From Adenophora triphylla var. japonica (taxonomy: Eukaryota > Streptophyta > Magnoliopsida > Asterales > Campanulaceae): a stretch of DNA of 64,000 nt. A program made the translations under genes and the position numbers. Position 1 is the first letter of the stretch, and each line of letters begins with the position of its first letter. Location of the stretch: NCBI GenBank assembly GCA_022495995.1, contig JAFEMH010002096.1, positions 1-64,000 on the forward strand. The letters are read 5' to 3'. Below the pieces are notes generated by a model. It saw only the letters and a list, made by a program, of their open reading frames with translations. It had not been told where the DNA came from and searched no databases. This document shows positions 8,771-18,389 of this stretch, piece by piece.

Positions 8771-10294
8771 ATGGTAGATCCGACAAGCGCATTTGGTGGA
8801 GTCAGGAGACTCAACAATGGCAATTATAAGTATTGGCGAACGTGTATGCAGTCGTACTTACAAGGACAAGAGTTATGGAATGTCGTGGGTGGTAGTGAGA
8901 CCACGCCACCGGAAAAGGAGGACACTCAAGCATTCCGAAAATGGGAAGCGAAAGCCGGGAAGGCTATGTACGCGCTAAAGATTAGCGTCGAGGACGAACT
9001 TTTGGAGCATGTCGAGGATGCACAAACTCCAAAAGAGATATGGGATACATATGCGACGTTATTTTCGAGGACTAATGAGGCTCGTCTCCAGATGCTCGAG
9101 AATGAGCTTATGTCGACTATGCAGAAGGATCTAACTGTAAGTCAATATTTCAACAAAGTTAAATCTTTATGCCATGAAATCTCGAAGTTAGATGTGGACT
9201 CAAAGATTAATGAGCAACGGATGAAAAGAATAATCATCCACGGGTTGAGACCAGAGTTTAAGGGTTTAGTTACTGCGATTCGTGGTTGGGCCACACAACC
9301 ATCTCTTTTAGAGTTAGAGAGTTTGCTGGCCAGCCAAGAAACGCTAGACAAACATACATCTAGGCCTTCAACGCCAAAACCAATGGATTCAGAGGAAGCA
9401 CTCTTTAGCCACCGAGGTCGCGAAAGGCAACAAGGACGTGTTGTTGCGGGATGGAAAAAGAAAGATGAAATCCAAGACGAGCATGAAGGTCTGAGGTACA
9501 AAGGATGCTCTTATGCAGGGGGAGCTAGGACGAGAAATGAAGATAACTCTCGACTAGACGACTGGAGACGAAACAACGAATGTTACAACTGTGGTCGCAA
9601 GGGGCATTTCCTAAAAGATTGTCCATTCAGGAAAAAGGTTGTCGAAGGAAATGCAGTTACCAATCAAGATCCCTATGATAGCGAAGAAAAGTGGGACATG
9701 GAAGCATCCTTCGCAGATAAAAGGATTCATAAAGACGACCCTGAAGAGGAAGAATGGTTTGAGGACCACGCTTATCCGGTTACTACCGAAGAATGGTGGA
9801 TTGATGATAAGGACGAAATCGAAGAAGAGATCGACTTCGAGGAAGGTCGATGGTTTGAAGATCTAGCTGCCAAGATCAACATTGGTTGTGATGATAATCT
9901 AGATGGCAATGACACTACTAAAGCGTTAGCAAGCTTGGTCGAAGTCGGCTCAGAAGAAGTGACGATTGGGATGATCAATGAAAGTTTGGATGCTCCAAAG
10001 CTCCTGGGCGAAAAGAAGTTAGAGATAAAGAGGGAGCAACATCAACAAGATTCAACACATGAACAAGCTCGAGAGAAATCACCGTTAAATGTGGATATTG
10101 AGAAGCAATCACAATTGCTTCGAGAACGATCAGGAGTAAGCAATGTCACGAACGGGCGCACGAAAAAGACGATTGAAGAGAAAGGTAAATGGTCAAGGAG
10201 TGCCGATGAAGAACAAAGTCAACAACAAGGATCAAGCGGGAGAAATCCGCTCATACGGGTCAAGATGAAAGAGTCGGTGTTGAGGGAGTGTTGA
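8771..10294 (+). CDS. Gag polyprotein of non-autonomous LTR retrotransposon (copy A)
   Basis: 507 residues. Residues about 10-200 form a copia-type capsid (UBN2/gag) domain with NYKYWRTCMQSYL near the start and MLENELMSTMQKDLTVSQYF in the middle. A CCHC zinc knuckle CYNCGRKGHFLKDC lies at about residues 271-284. The last 220 residues are strongly acidic (EEEEWFED, DDKDEIEEEIDFEEG) and carry no protease DSG motif, integrase or RT. Gag would assemble cytoplasmic particles packaging element RNA. The frame ends in the first codons of the 3' LTR. Copy B (62074-63618) has two extra G bases there and reads further into the LTR. The ATG is the first after the primer site in a long open frame. Confidence 0.9.
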   Translation: MVDPTSAFGGVRRLNNGNYKYWRTCMQSYLQGQELWNVVGGSETTPPEKEDTQAFRKWEAKAGKAMYALKISVEDELLEHVEDAQTPKEIWDTYATLFSRTNEARLQMLENELMSTMQKDLTVSQYFNKVKSLCHEISKLDVDSKINEQRMKRIIIHGLRPEFKGLVTAIRGWATQPSLLELESLLASQETLDKHTSRPSTPKPMDSEEALFSHRGRERQQGRVVAGWKKKDEIQDEHEGLRYKGCSYAGGARTRNEDNSRLDDWRRNNECYNCGRKGHFLKDCPFRKKVVEGNAVTNQDPYDSEEKWDMEASFADKRIHKDDPEEEEWFEDHAYPVTTEEWWIDDKDEIEEEIDFEEGRWFEDLAAKINIGCDDNLDGNDTTKALASLVEVGSEEVTIGMINESLDAPKLLGEKKLEIKREQHQQDSTHEQAREKSPLNVDIEKQSQLLRERSGVSNVTNGRTKKTIEEKGKWSRSADEEQSQQQGSSGRNPLIRVKMKESVLREC

Positions 10295-10823
10295 GAGTCA
10301 ACACCGACTCTAGATTTATCTAGAATATTCTAGAACTTTCTAGAATATTCTACCGACTCTAGATTTATCTATTCTAGAGCTTTCTAGAATGTTCTACTAA
10401 CCTCTAGATTTACCTAGAAAAATCTAGAGCTTTCTAGAATGTTCTACTAACCTCTAGATTTACCTACAAAATCTAGAGTTTCTAGAATGTTCTACTAACC
10501 CCTGGATTGGAAGATAGAAGAAGGATCTAGATGAAGAAGAAAGGAGAAGCTTCCATGCTTGAGAGAAGAGCCTAACTAGGACAGAAGTTTCTGGAATTTT
10601 TTGGGTAATTCCTTAAGCTACTTAGGTGTAGTATAAATAGGGGTGGAGTCATTTGTGAGTAGGTATCATTTTGGAGAGTGAGTCCACATAGAAGAGAGGG
10701 TCTCTCTTGATATATAGTGTGGTGAGGTGCATTGTCATTGTACCAAGTGTTAGGAGTAATAATAATAGTGTTTATTATTATTATTACTTGTGGTTCGCCA
10801 ATTCGGGTATCGAAAATTCAACA
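10289..10823 (+). repeat. 3' LTR of gag-only retrotransposon (copy A)
   Basis: 535 bp, preceded by a purine-rich tract (TTGAGGGAG). It carries the same tandem GAA/TTC pentamer blocks (10323-10491) and TATA box as the 5' LTR. It ends in CA at 10823, followed by target duplication TCATG. Confidence 0.92.
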
Positions 10824-10828
10824 TCATG

Positions 10829-11060
10829 CTGAAACAGCCAACAGGCAACTGGCAAGGCAAAAGGCAAGGCAACGGCAACAAGGCAAAAGGCAAGGCAACG
10901 GCAACAGCAACATCAACATTCAACAGCAACAAGCAACAAGCAACAGCCAACAGCAATTTCCCCAGCCAAGTTCCTATCACAAAACAAAAGATCATTTGTT
11001 ATATAAAATCAGGTGGATGCAAAAATGATAAGCAACAAACATAGTGGTCAGTCTTTATTT
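10829..11060. repeat. Low-complexity GCAACA/GGCAA repeat
   Basis: Purine-biased tandem repeats, including two copies of a 26-bp unit GGCAAAAGGCAAGGCAACGG plus CAACAA at about 10857-10910, then CAGCAACA-type repeats to about 10955. Apparent open frames here are low complexity and not called as genes. Confidence 0.7.
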
Positions 11061-11714
11061 GTAAACGTGAATGCAAGCACTAGTGTGTATTTGTCTGTGT
11101 TTTTCCCCCAACAACATTGACATTCTCCTTTTATTTTAATTATAAACAATTAAAATGAATGGAGAGCAAATTGTTTAATAAACTAGCATAAAGCCACAGT
11201 TTTCTTAAATACTAAAAACAAAAATGAATGGAGAGCAACTATGAAAAGAGATCATCTGGCCCTAATGACTTTTTGTATACATTTACCACATCACCAATAT
11301 TGGAGCTTCAATATTATCTTTTCACTTTTAAGTTGTAGGCATCAAAGTTTGCAGCTATAATCCCACTCCATATCACCTTCAGAACCCAGCAATCGGAACT
11401 TTAAGCTCTCCTATAACAGGCAGCAAGGATTAGGGAGAGTACAGCTCATTTTGCGAAAGTTTAATGCACCATAACAAGTTTTAATTATCATATTTCTAAA
11501 ACTAGTTATAATGATAATGAAAAGAAGAATACAGTAACTATATTATTTGTGGTGCTTCTATACCTTTTATTATTCGTTAATCAACAATTTCAACAACATT
11601 GGACCCTTCACTTGATAAAGATGCTTTTAAAATGTCTTCATCTTCATTACTTCCCCTATATTCAAATAAAAATACAAAAATAATTGTCAAGTAAAAAATA
11701 ATAAAGCAACATAT
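11061..11714. other. Probable hAT 3' flank, no gene seen
   Basis: AT-rich sequence between the low-complexity repeat and the hAT transposase C-terminus. It is probably part of the 3' region of the minus-strand hAT element. I see no coding region, RNA gene or repeat end. Confidence 0.4.
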
Positions 11715-13412
11715 CTAAATTATCATTAAATAAAAATGAAGATAAGAAATTTTACCAAAGCCATATATCCAATTTCGAGCACATATAAGAGATTGCACAT
11801 TTCGAGGAAGTATGCAACTTCTACACTTGGTGAGGATACGACCACCAATGGAAAATGATGACTCCGATGCAACAGTAGTAATAGGGATAGATAAAACATC
11901 ACATGCCATACGCCCAAGAATAGGGTAACGGTTCTTCTGGCATTTCCAATGCTCCAAGACATTCAAATCTTCATAAAATGCAAACTCAAGCTTTGGCTCC
12001 TCCAAATAGAGATCCAATTGTGACTTTCCTGCAGTAGAAACAGTTACATTCTCATATTCTAAACATTCCTACAAATAGTAAAATACTTAAATACTTAAAT
12101 GAATATGAAATGATTATATATATATACTCCCTCCGTCGATTTACATGGTTCACACTTTCTATTTTGGGCGTCCATTTACATGGTTCACACTTTGTTTCTT
12201 TCCTAAAATGGAAACCTTAAATTACTATTCTCTCCACTCATTCTCTCTCCTACATTATTTTAATACTCACAACACCATTATAATTTACTATTTCCTCCAC
12301 TCATTCTCTCTCCTATTTTATTTTCACACTCACAACACTTTCAATATAATATTTTCTCCTTAATTTACGTGAGAACAGTAACTGCGAACCAACTAAATGG
12401 ACGGAGGGAGTATATTAGAAAAACTGAAAAATGATAGAAAAATAGATAAATTTGATACTTACATCAAACATTCGCTTGCCCCTATTTTTACGTAATCCTC
12501 CATCCTTTTCCATTTGTGAAGATGTGACAAAAGAAGACTGTGGTTGTGGAAAGCTAGTGGTGAAATCATTATTGATCCCTCCTTAGAATATTCCCCAAAA
12601 AGTTTGTATAACTTTTCCTTCACAAATGACATCTTCTCTTGTGTTTCAATAGGATTATTCTCCGTCTTTGAATAAAAATACTCCAACATTGAAAGCTTCA
12701 TACGTGGATCAAGAACAGCCCCAAAAGCAAGAACCGTACTATACTGAGCCCAATATTTGTTAAACTTTTCTTTCTTCTTTTTACTCATTTCACTTATCAA
12801 CTCATCTTCATTCAACATGTTTTTTCTCAATAAACGTTCAATTTTCCAAACTTGCATAAAATATAAGTTAGCCGTAGGATAAGAAGAGCCTGAAATCAAG
12901 TTTGTAGTGTCATAAAAAGGCTCAAGAAATTCACAAATTTTCTCTCCCTTACTCCACTCATCCACCGAAGGACAATACTTGTAATTCCTATCATTCAACC
13001 CAAGAAGAGTAAAAGCTTTCTTATATTTAATGGCACTATCTAACATCAAGTAAGTTGAATTCCAACGAGTAGACACATCCAAGCCCAAACCAACATGTGT
13101 GTCAATATTACCAACTTGTCTCACACATTCGTCAAATTTTTTCATCCTACTCTCAGGTCGAACATACTTAACAGATTCCCTTATCTTATGCAAAGCAACA
13201 TTGACCACTTTCAAACCTTCTTGAACAATCAAATTTAATATGTGAGGACAACAACGAATATGAAAAAAATCACCGTCACAGAAAAGACTATTATCCAGAA
13301 AACCAAGTTGCTCTTTCAAGTTCTCTTGCATATTGTCATTACTAGATGCATTATCTAATGTCAAAGAAAAAACCTTTTTCTCAATTCCCCACTCCTTTAA
13401 ATACTCAAGCAA
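11715..13412 (-). pseudogene. hAT-superfamily transposase, 5'-truncated and broken
   Basis: Two coding blocks on the minus strand. 12459-13412 (about 317 residues) holds the middle of a RICESLEEPER-like transposase: LTLDNASSND, then the conserved RCCPHILNLIVQEGL, then STRWNSTYLML, then FGAVLDPRMKL. 11715-12060 holds the C-terminal hAT dimerisation domain (LDLYLEEPK, then ASESSFSIGGRILTKCRS, then LICARNWI). A GTAAGT donor-like site follows block one, and a Stowaway MITE (12127-12410) sits between the blocks. The usual N-terminal BED zinc finger and first catalytic region are absent upstream of 13412. Intron phase between the blocks does not resolve cleanly, so I call it a relic. Confidence 0.88.
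12127..12410. mobile_element. Stowaway-like MITE 1
   Basis: 284 bp with inverted termini CTCCCTCCGTCGATTTA and its partner ending AATGGACGGAGGGAG, flanked by TA target duplications (12125-12126, 12411-12412). The interior has a duplicated CACTCATTCTCTCTCCTA-type block. It lies between the two hAT coding blocks. Non-coding. Confidence 0.9.
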
Positions 13413-13665
13413 TGAGTAGCAAAGATTAAATTACATTTATCGTAAGTACTTTGTTCACCAAAGTAAATTTCTACCGGCTACTATCTATTATCTATAAAAG
13501 ACACATTCCAATCGTCCTATAATAAATATCGACTTTACAAATAAGAAAACTTTCTTAATATAGTTTTTGAGCATTTACCTTAAAAATTACTTTTTAAAGA
13601 TAAATATTAAGAAAAAAAATCACAAAAGTTGGATGTTACAAAACTCTTTAAATATCATAAAAAAC

Positions 13666-13703
<38 letters not shown>

Positions 13704-14386
13704 ATTTATCTGTCAAACTAGCCCAAAAAGGAAAGTTTTTTAATATTTGTTTATTCATGGGTCCCACTTATCATACTCACGTTATCTATTCACTTACTAT
13801 TCCCTACCTCGCTTTATCTCTCCTACCACACTTTTTATACTAACCACACTTACTCCAATATACACTTTCCTTAGTTTTCGTGCAAAACCCATTTTGTGCC
13901 TTTTGTAATGGAACAGAGGGAGTATGTAAGTATAGCAGCTAACTGATTAATAAAATATGAGACTTTTGTATTACTTTGTGAAAAAAATGTGAAAATTAAT
14001 TATTCGTATACTTCAAGTATAAGAGGAGAATTAGTCTTATACGTACGTATATGAGCAGATGGTAAGGGTAGTCAGGTCTTATACTTTCGTTATTGTATGG
14101 TCAAATTTCATAAAAAAAGTCAAACTGTGCACTTAGGTTGGGGACGGAGGGTGTATTATTTTTCACAATTATAATTTTATTAATTAAATTTTTAAGACCT
14201 TTTATATATATTATAAATTTTTAATAAAACATTTATGTCTCTTATATTTTTTTAAATCATTTTTCTTAAATTTTCTGATTTTTTATTTTAAGTTGATGTT
14301 TTGTGAATATTCTAGAATCACACTACTTGATTGTGAAATCTCATTTTCCATTTATTTTCGTCCATATTGTTTGAACAAATATTATA
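13413..14386. other. Truncated MITE-like DNA and NAC-unit upstream DNA
   Basis: A poly-T run (13670-13701), then sequence resembling a Stowaway interior whose right end only is present (GGAACAGAGGGAGTA ending about 13924). From about 13990 the sequence matches the upstream flank of the NAC unit at 20840-21060 (AGATGGTAAGGGTAGTCAGG). Another isolated right MITE end (GGGGACGGAGGGTGTA) ends near 14155. No gene. Confidence 0.55.
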
Positions 14387-14655
14387 CTCCCTCCGTCCCA
14401 TTAATAACTTCACCTTTTGCCATTTTGGATGTCCCATTTAAAGCTTCACCTTTCCTTTTTTTGGCAAAGAATCTTTACTATTCCACCCACTCATTCTCTC
14501 TCCTATTTTACTATTACACTCACAACATTTTTCAAATTTACTATTTCCTCAACTCATTCTCTCTCCTATTTTACAATTACACTCACAACATTTTCTCCAC
14601 TCTTAATTTGCGTGTCGGGCCAAAAAGGGTGAACTAATTACTGGGACGGAGGGAG
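14387..14655. mobile_element. Stowaway-like MITE 2
   Basis: 269 bp with ends CTCCCTCCGTCCCATTA and CTGGGACGGAGGGAG and TA duplications (14385-14386, 14656-14657). Related sequence at 17760-17850 and 47860-47940 runs straight through (ACAAATATTATATTCTTGA) without the element, so it serves as a related empty site. Confidence 0.92.
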
Positions 14656-14879
14656 TATATATTATTTTAAGTTGTTGTTCTTGATTTCATGATGTTTTGG
14701 TCTAGTCCCTCATCACAATTTATTTTCATATTTTAATAAAATTTAGAGGGCTTTCGAAGTCCTTTTTCAAATAGGATTCTAAATCATTGATAATAAAGTT
14801 ATAAAATACACTTACCAAACTTATCACAATTGGATTCAAATTAGGGAAGTCGATATGCCCATAAAATAATATCACCAAC

Positions 14880-16620
14880 TGTAACTCTATTCTCTCTTTG
14901 TTTTCTTATTCACGTATCAAAGTAGAATCTGTCATGGCTATCGTCTGCTTCGTCTTCTTCTTCTATCTTGGGAGAGCCCTCTTCCTCAATGGTGATTGCG
15001 GCTCGAAGCAGACTTTAGCCATGATAGAGACCACTTTTATACCAGTGATGGATTTATGGGATTTTTGAAATTTCATGGGTTTGTTCCTAAAGTCTCTCTC
15101 TCTCTCATCTCTCTCTTCCGTTTCTTTTTGACGTATCAACGTAGTATCTGTTAAGACTTTGGTGTTCTTCTTCTTCATCTTTCTATCTTGCGGAGAAGCC
15201 TCTTGCATGCTCATTGGTGATTGCAACTCAAGATTTTGAAGAACACTCTAGTCTTAACAGAGACTACTTTGTTACGATACCATCGGCTCATCTCTGGCTT
15301 GTGCCCGCCCACCTGAGAAGAAGTCCTCCATACGGGATTCACTACTGCAAAGGTCATTTAGCGACGGAAATTTCCGCCGCTAAATTTAAATTTTCGTCGC
15401 TAAAACTAATTACCGGTGAAAAAATTCCGTCGGTGGTCCGCCGCTACCAGCTCGTCGCAGTGCTCCAACGGGTCAATTTTCGCCGGTATTTTTTTACTTT
15501 ACCGACGGAATTTATTTCCGCCGGTGAATTAATGGTTACAGCGACGGAAAATTCCGCTGCTAAATTAATTTAATTTAATTAAATTTTCATTTCAGCGGCG
15601 GAAATTTCCGTCGCTGTAATAAAAATTAATTTAATTAAATTAATTTCAGCGGCGGAAATTTCCGTCGCTGTAATAAAAATTAAATTAAAATGAATTAATT
15701 TCGAGGAATATTCGTTTTAGCGGCGGAATTAAATTCCGTCGCTAAATTTGACGCCAAAATAATTCCGACGCTAAAGCTTATATTCCGCCGCTATTTAGCG
15801 ACGGAATGAGTCCGTCGCTGATAATTCCGTCGCTAAAACACCTGTTTCTGGTAGTGATTATTACTTGAATAACAATATCTCCGGCAGATTTACCCTTTCT
15901 CATACAACATCCGCAACTATCATCCTCAGCAACTCACAAGTATTCTTCTTCTTCTATATATTTTCATCATTATTGGATCAAATTCTTATTTATTTTAATT
16001 ATTCTACTTTTAGTTTCTTAGATGTTGTTATATGATGAACTATTTCTTCATTGTAATTATCAAATCCTGATTATGTTTGTATGCAGTTGAATTGTTCATC
16101 ATTAAATCTGTCAACAGGTGATTTTGGAATTTTATATACGTTCTCTTTTTTTGAAGCCATGTTTTCATATATATATAATTTCAAGTATTGAGTTTCCTAC
16201 TTATGTTAGGACTTAGTTTCCTAATTTTTGTCTGTTAGGTTACCATTGTATGCATATTTAACGGGTGTCTGGTTAATTAGCAATATGAACAATTACGAGA
16301 GAAAGTATATATTGATTGCGAGTGTACTCAAGAATATTTAGAATGTTTGTCCAGTCATCAAGAAAGATTCAAATGGCATGAAGGTATGAAATGGAGTGTC
16401 ACTATAGAAATCAAAATGCCGGGTACAATTTTTTTTCCGAATTTGCTATGCCTACTAGGATGAAATTATGGGATCTCTTGCATTTTCATATCTTTTTTTC
16501 CAGCTGGTTGTGCAGATTTGTCCATCAACAAAGCCAAAAGAAATTTAAAGAGAAACATGAAACTTCCAATAAAGTTGCAGAATTCTTATTGTTAGATTGT
16601 TCCTCTTTGTTTTTCCTCAT
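14880..16620 (+). pseudogene. Decayed NAC-like gene remnant
   Basis: Two exon-1-like relics in tandem (14930-15050 and 15180-15340 plus 15857-15945) retain shifted traces of the NAC start region: GCTCGAAGCAGACTTTAGCC, then ATTTTGAAGAACACTC, then AGAGACTACTTTGTTACGA. A trace of the exon-2 end survives near 16350-16385 (CATCAAGAAAGATTCAAATG, then GCATGAAGGT). A CACTA element interrupts the second relic. No continuous NAC frame exists. Identity rests on alignment to the better copies at 40973-43011. Confidence 0.6.
15340..15856. mobile_element. Non-autonomous CACTA-type element 1
   Basis: 517 bp with termini CACTACTGCAAAGG and, on the other strand, CACTACCAGAAACAGG, flanked by the 3-bp duplication ATT (15337-15339, 15857-15859). 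The interior is a dense set of GCGACGGAA / TTCCGTCGCT subterminal repeats in both orientations. Related sequences at about 41247 and 51786 (GGATTATTACTTGAATAAC) lack the insert and show one ATT. No transposase. Confidence 0.92.
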
Positions 16621-17030
16621 TTTGTGTCTTGCGACATGAAGAGTGGATTCATTATAATCTTTGAAGCATTTCAATCATGGAAGCTTAGAAGAGTGCTATT
16701 CATTTTTGTTCTTTTTAAAACTCTGGTCATATTTCTGAAACACGATTCTCACAAATATTTAACCACAAAAGGTCAGAAATACACATTTGCACGACAATAT
16801 GCGCTCTTCGTGGTTAATTGGTGTTTTGAACCATAGGCTCACACTTGAACAGATATATGACGCATGGTGTTGAAACTGAAATAACTCGCAGCTATAAACT
16901 GCTATCTGGCTAGTTGGGGAAGAGACATGAAATTATTCACTAGTTTAATTTCTAAGAAGAAGCGCATCCAATCATGGTGCATGGGTCTTGGTGAACTACA
17001 TATTACTCCCCCCGTCCTAATATGTACAGG
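16621..17030. other. Intergenic, no gene seen
   Basis: Unremarkable AT-rich DNA. An isolated MITE left-end-like sequence (CTCCCCCCGTCCTAATATG) is at about 17006. Confidence 0.4.
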
Positions 17031-17290
17031 GACGACGACCACTTGAGAGATCATAATTGACTTTTCACCGTGTTTGGGACAATGGCTTCATACCAACGAC
17101 GACCACTTGAGAGATCATAATTGACTTTTCACCGTGTTTGGGACAATGGCTTCATTCCTACAGATGTGCGGTGCATTTTCACTCATATATGGGACAATGG
17201 CTTCATACCATCGGATGTACGGTGCATTTTCACCTTGCATGGGACAATGGCTTCATACCATCAGATGTGCAGTGCATTCAGTCCAAAATA
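17031..17290. repeat. Nested tandem repeat with GGGACAATGGCTTCAT core
   Basis: Two copies of a roughly 62-bp unit (ACGACGACCACTTGAGAGAT, then TTTTCACCGTGTTTGGGACA, and so on) at 17031-17155. These are followed by three roughly 51-bp units (GTGCGGTGCATTTTCACTC, then GGGACAATGGCTTCATACC) to about 17280. The core GGGACAATGGCTTCAT recurs five times. Short open frames here are repeat translation. Confidence 0.8.
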
Positions 17291-17380
17291 ACCCCAAAGA
17301 AAACTCAGGTTACAAAATTATGAATTTTGGGTTCAAAAATACCAATCTGAACCAAACAAGAAAATATTGAAGTGGGAATG

Positions 17381-17576
17381 GTGGGGTCCGCCAGCCCCTT
17401 GCAACAGTGTAAGGAATGGGCGACGTTTGAAAGCCCAAGCAGCAAGCTACTTTGATGGGCTTTCCCCCTCAAGAAACAAGATTAATATCGTGTGAGCCAA
17501 TGACCCACATATCAGATATTAAACTGATAAGAACAGATACTACACTTGATCTTAGCCAAAAGGCCGAGAAAGGTAT
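17381..17576 (-). ncRNA. U2: U2 spliceosomal snRNA (gene or recent pseudogene)
   Basis: Reading the minus strand from 17576, the sequence starts ATACCTTTCTCGGCCTTTTG and continues through GCTAAGATCAAGTGTAGTAT, CTGTTCTTATCAGTTTAATA and TCTGATATGTGGGTCATTGG, which is the conserved 5' half of U2 (stems I-II, branch-point-recognition region). The 3' half keeps a stem-loop IV-like segment (TTGGGCTTTCAAACGTCGCC, then GCAAGGGGCTGGCG). U2 pairs with the intron branch site in the nuclear spliceosome. The Sm-site region reads CTTGTTTCTTGAGG, poorer than the usual A-U-rich site. The 3' end is set from the usual length of about 196 nt. A plant upstream sequence element is present at 17642-17652. Confidence 0.85.
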
Positions 17577-17641
17577 GCCTTTCATCTTCTTGGGCTGTAG
17601 TTTTTGTAGCTTGTCAGACTGTTCATCTTCTTTTATTAACC

Positions 17642-17652
17642 TGATGTGGGAT
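17642..17652 (-). promoter_or_regulatory. Plant snRNA upstream sequence element (USE)
   Basis: On the minus strand ATCCCACATCA matches the plant USE consensus RTCCCACATCG at 10 of 11 bases. It lies about 66-76 bases before the U2 5' end. A weak A-rich TATA-like stretch sits about 33 bases downstream of it, the spacing used by RNA polymerase II snRNA genes. Confidence 0.7.
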
Positions 17653-18099
17653 ATGTCAGATAATCATTCTTTTCATGACTACTATAATGAAGAAGATGAA
17701 TTTATCCCGGGAAAAAATGACATGACAAGAACTGAGATATGCGTACCATAAGAGTATATTTTTTATTTTAAGTTGATGTTTTGTGAAATCTCATTTTCCA
17801 TTTATTTTCGTCCATATTGTTTGAACAAATATTATATTCTTGATTTCATGATGTTTTGGTCTAGTCCTCATCACAATTTATTTTCATATTTTAATAAAAT
17901 TTAGAGGGCTTTCAAAGTCCTTTTCCAAATAGAATTCTAAATCTTTAATAAGAAAGTTATAAAATTCACTTACAAAACTTATCAATTAGATTCAAATTAG
18001 GAAAGTCGATATGCCTATAAAATAATATCATGTGTACACAAACTGTAACTCTATTCTCTCTTTGTTTTCTTATTCACAATTGGAATCAGTATTCGGGCC

Positions 18100-18291
18100 G
18101 AAAATGGCGGAACTTCTTCTTCTATCTTGGGAGAGTCCTCTTCCTCAATGGTGATTGCGGCTCGAAGAAGACTTTAGCCATGACAGAGACTACTTTTATA
18201 CTATCCCACCGGCCGGCCGGATCACGTAAGAATTCGCCTCTTCCATGCGATATCCGCAACTATCATCCTCAAAGAAATCATAAGTATTCTT

Positions 18292-18295
<4 letters not shown>
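18100..18295 (+). pseudogene. NAC exon-1 remnant
   Basis: Contains AGAGACTACTTTTATACTAT, a GGCCGGCCGG block and CAACTATCATCCTCAA near 18257, aligned to the end of NAC exon 1 (NYHPQ) but with no frame. It lies immediately upstream of a second, better exon 1 at 18390. The same arrangement appears at 48185-48375. Confidence 0.55.
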
Positions 18296-18322
<27 letters not shown>

Positions 18323-18389
18323 CTTCGCCTACTAATTACCCCCTGATTTTTTATATATTTACCATAACAACGTTTAATCCCATATCTTC

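Larger units (their letters stand above)
8079..10823 (+). mobile_element. Gag-only LTR retrotransposon (TR-GAG-like), complete, copy A
   Basis: Structurally complete 2,745-bp element. It has a 5' LTR 8079-8619 (TGTTGAGAG...TTCAACA), a primer-binding site 8622-8633 complementary to initiator tRNA-Met, one gag ORF 8771-10294, a purine-rich tract just before the 3' LTR, and a 3' LTR 10289-10823. The 5-bp target duplication TCATG lies at 8074-8078 and 10824-10828. No protease, integrase or reverse transcriptase is present, so it must be mobilised in trans if at all. The two LTRs differ at a dozen or more places by eye, indicating an older insertion. It sits inside hAT-derived DNA. Confidence 0.93.
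1..10828 (+). repeat. Segmental duplication, copy A
   Basis: This stretch aligns base for base in direct orientation with 53331-64000; window base 1 corresponds to base 53331. Shared landmarks in the same order are the LTR end, RNase H relic, AT-rich minisatellite, ndhG fragment, NAC gene, GC-rich island and gag-only retrotransposon. From about 1650 onward the copies look nearly identical by eye. Before that they differ by many 1-4 base changes. Copy A alone has a SINE-like insert at 5589-5691, and it lacks the Helitron present in copy B. The left end of the duplication lies outside the window. Confidence 0.95.

Noticed and set aside
12145..12363. Phe/Ser/His-rich frames in MITEs (also 14293-14637, 21846-22097)
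   Set aside because: They lie entirely or mostly within Stowaway elements and reflect their CTCTCTCC-rich interiors.
15214..15573. 119-residue frame at the NAC remnant
   Set aside because: It crosses the CACTA element boundary and translates its subterminal repeats.
17134..17370. Open frames with repeated MGQWLHT/GTMASY
   Set aside because: They translate a tandem DNA repeat in two frames equally well; no other coding sign.
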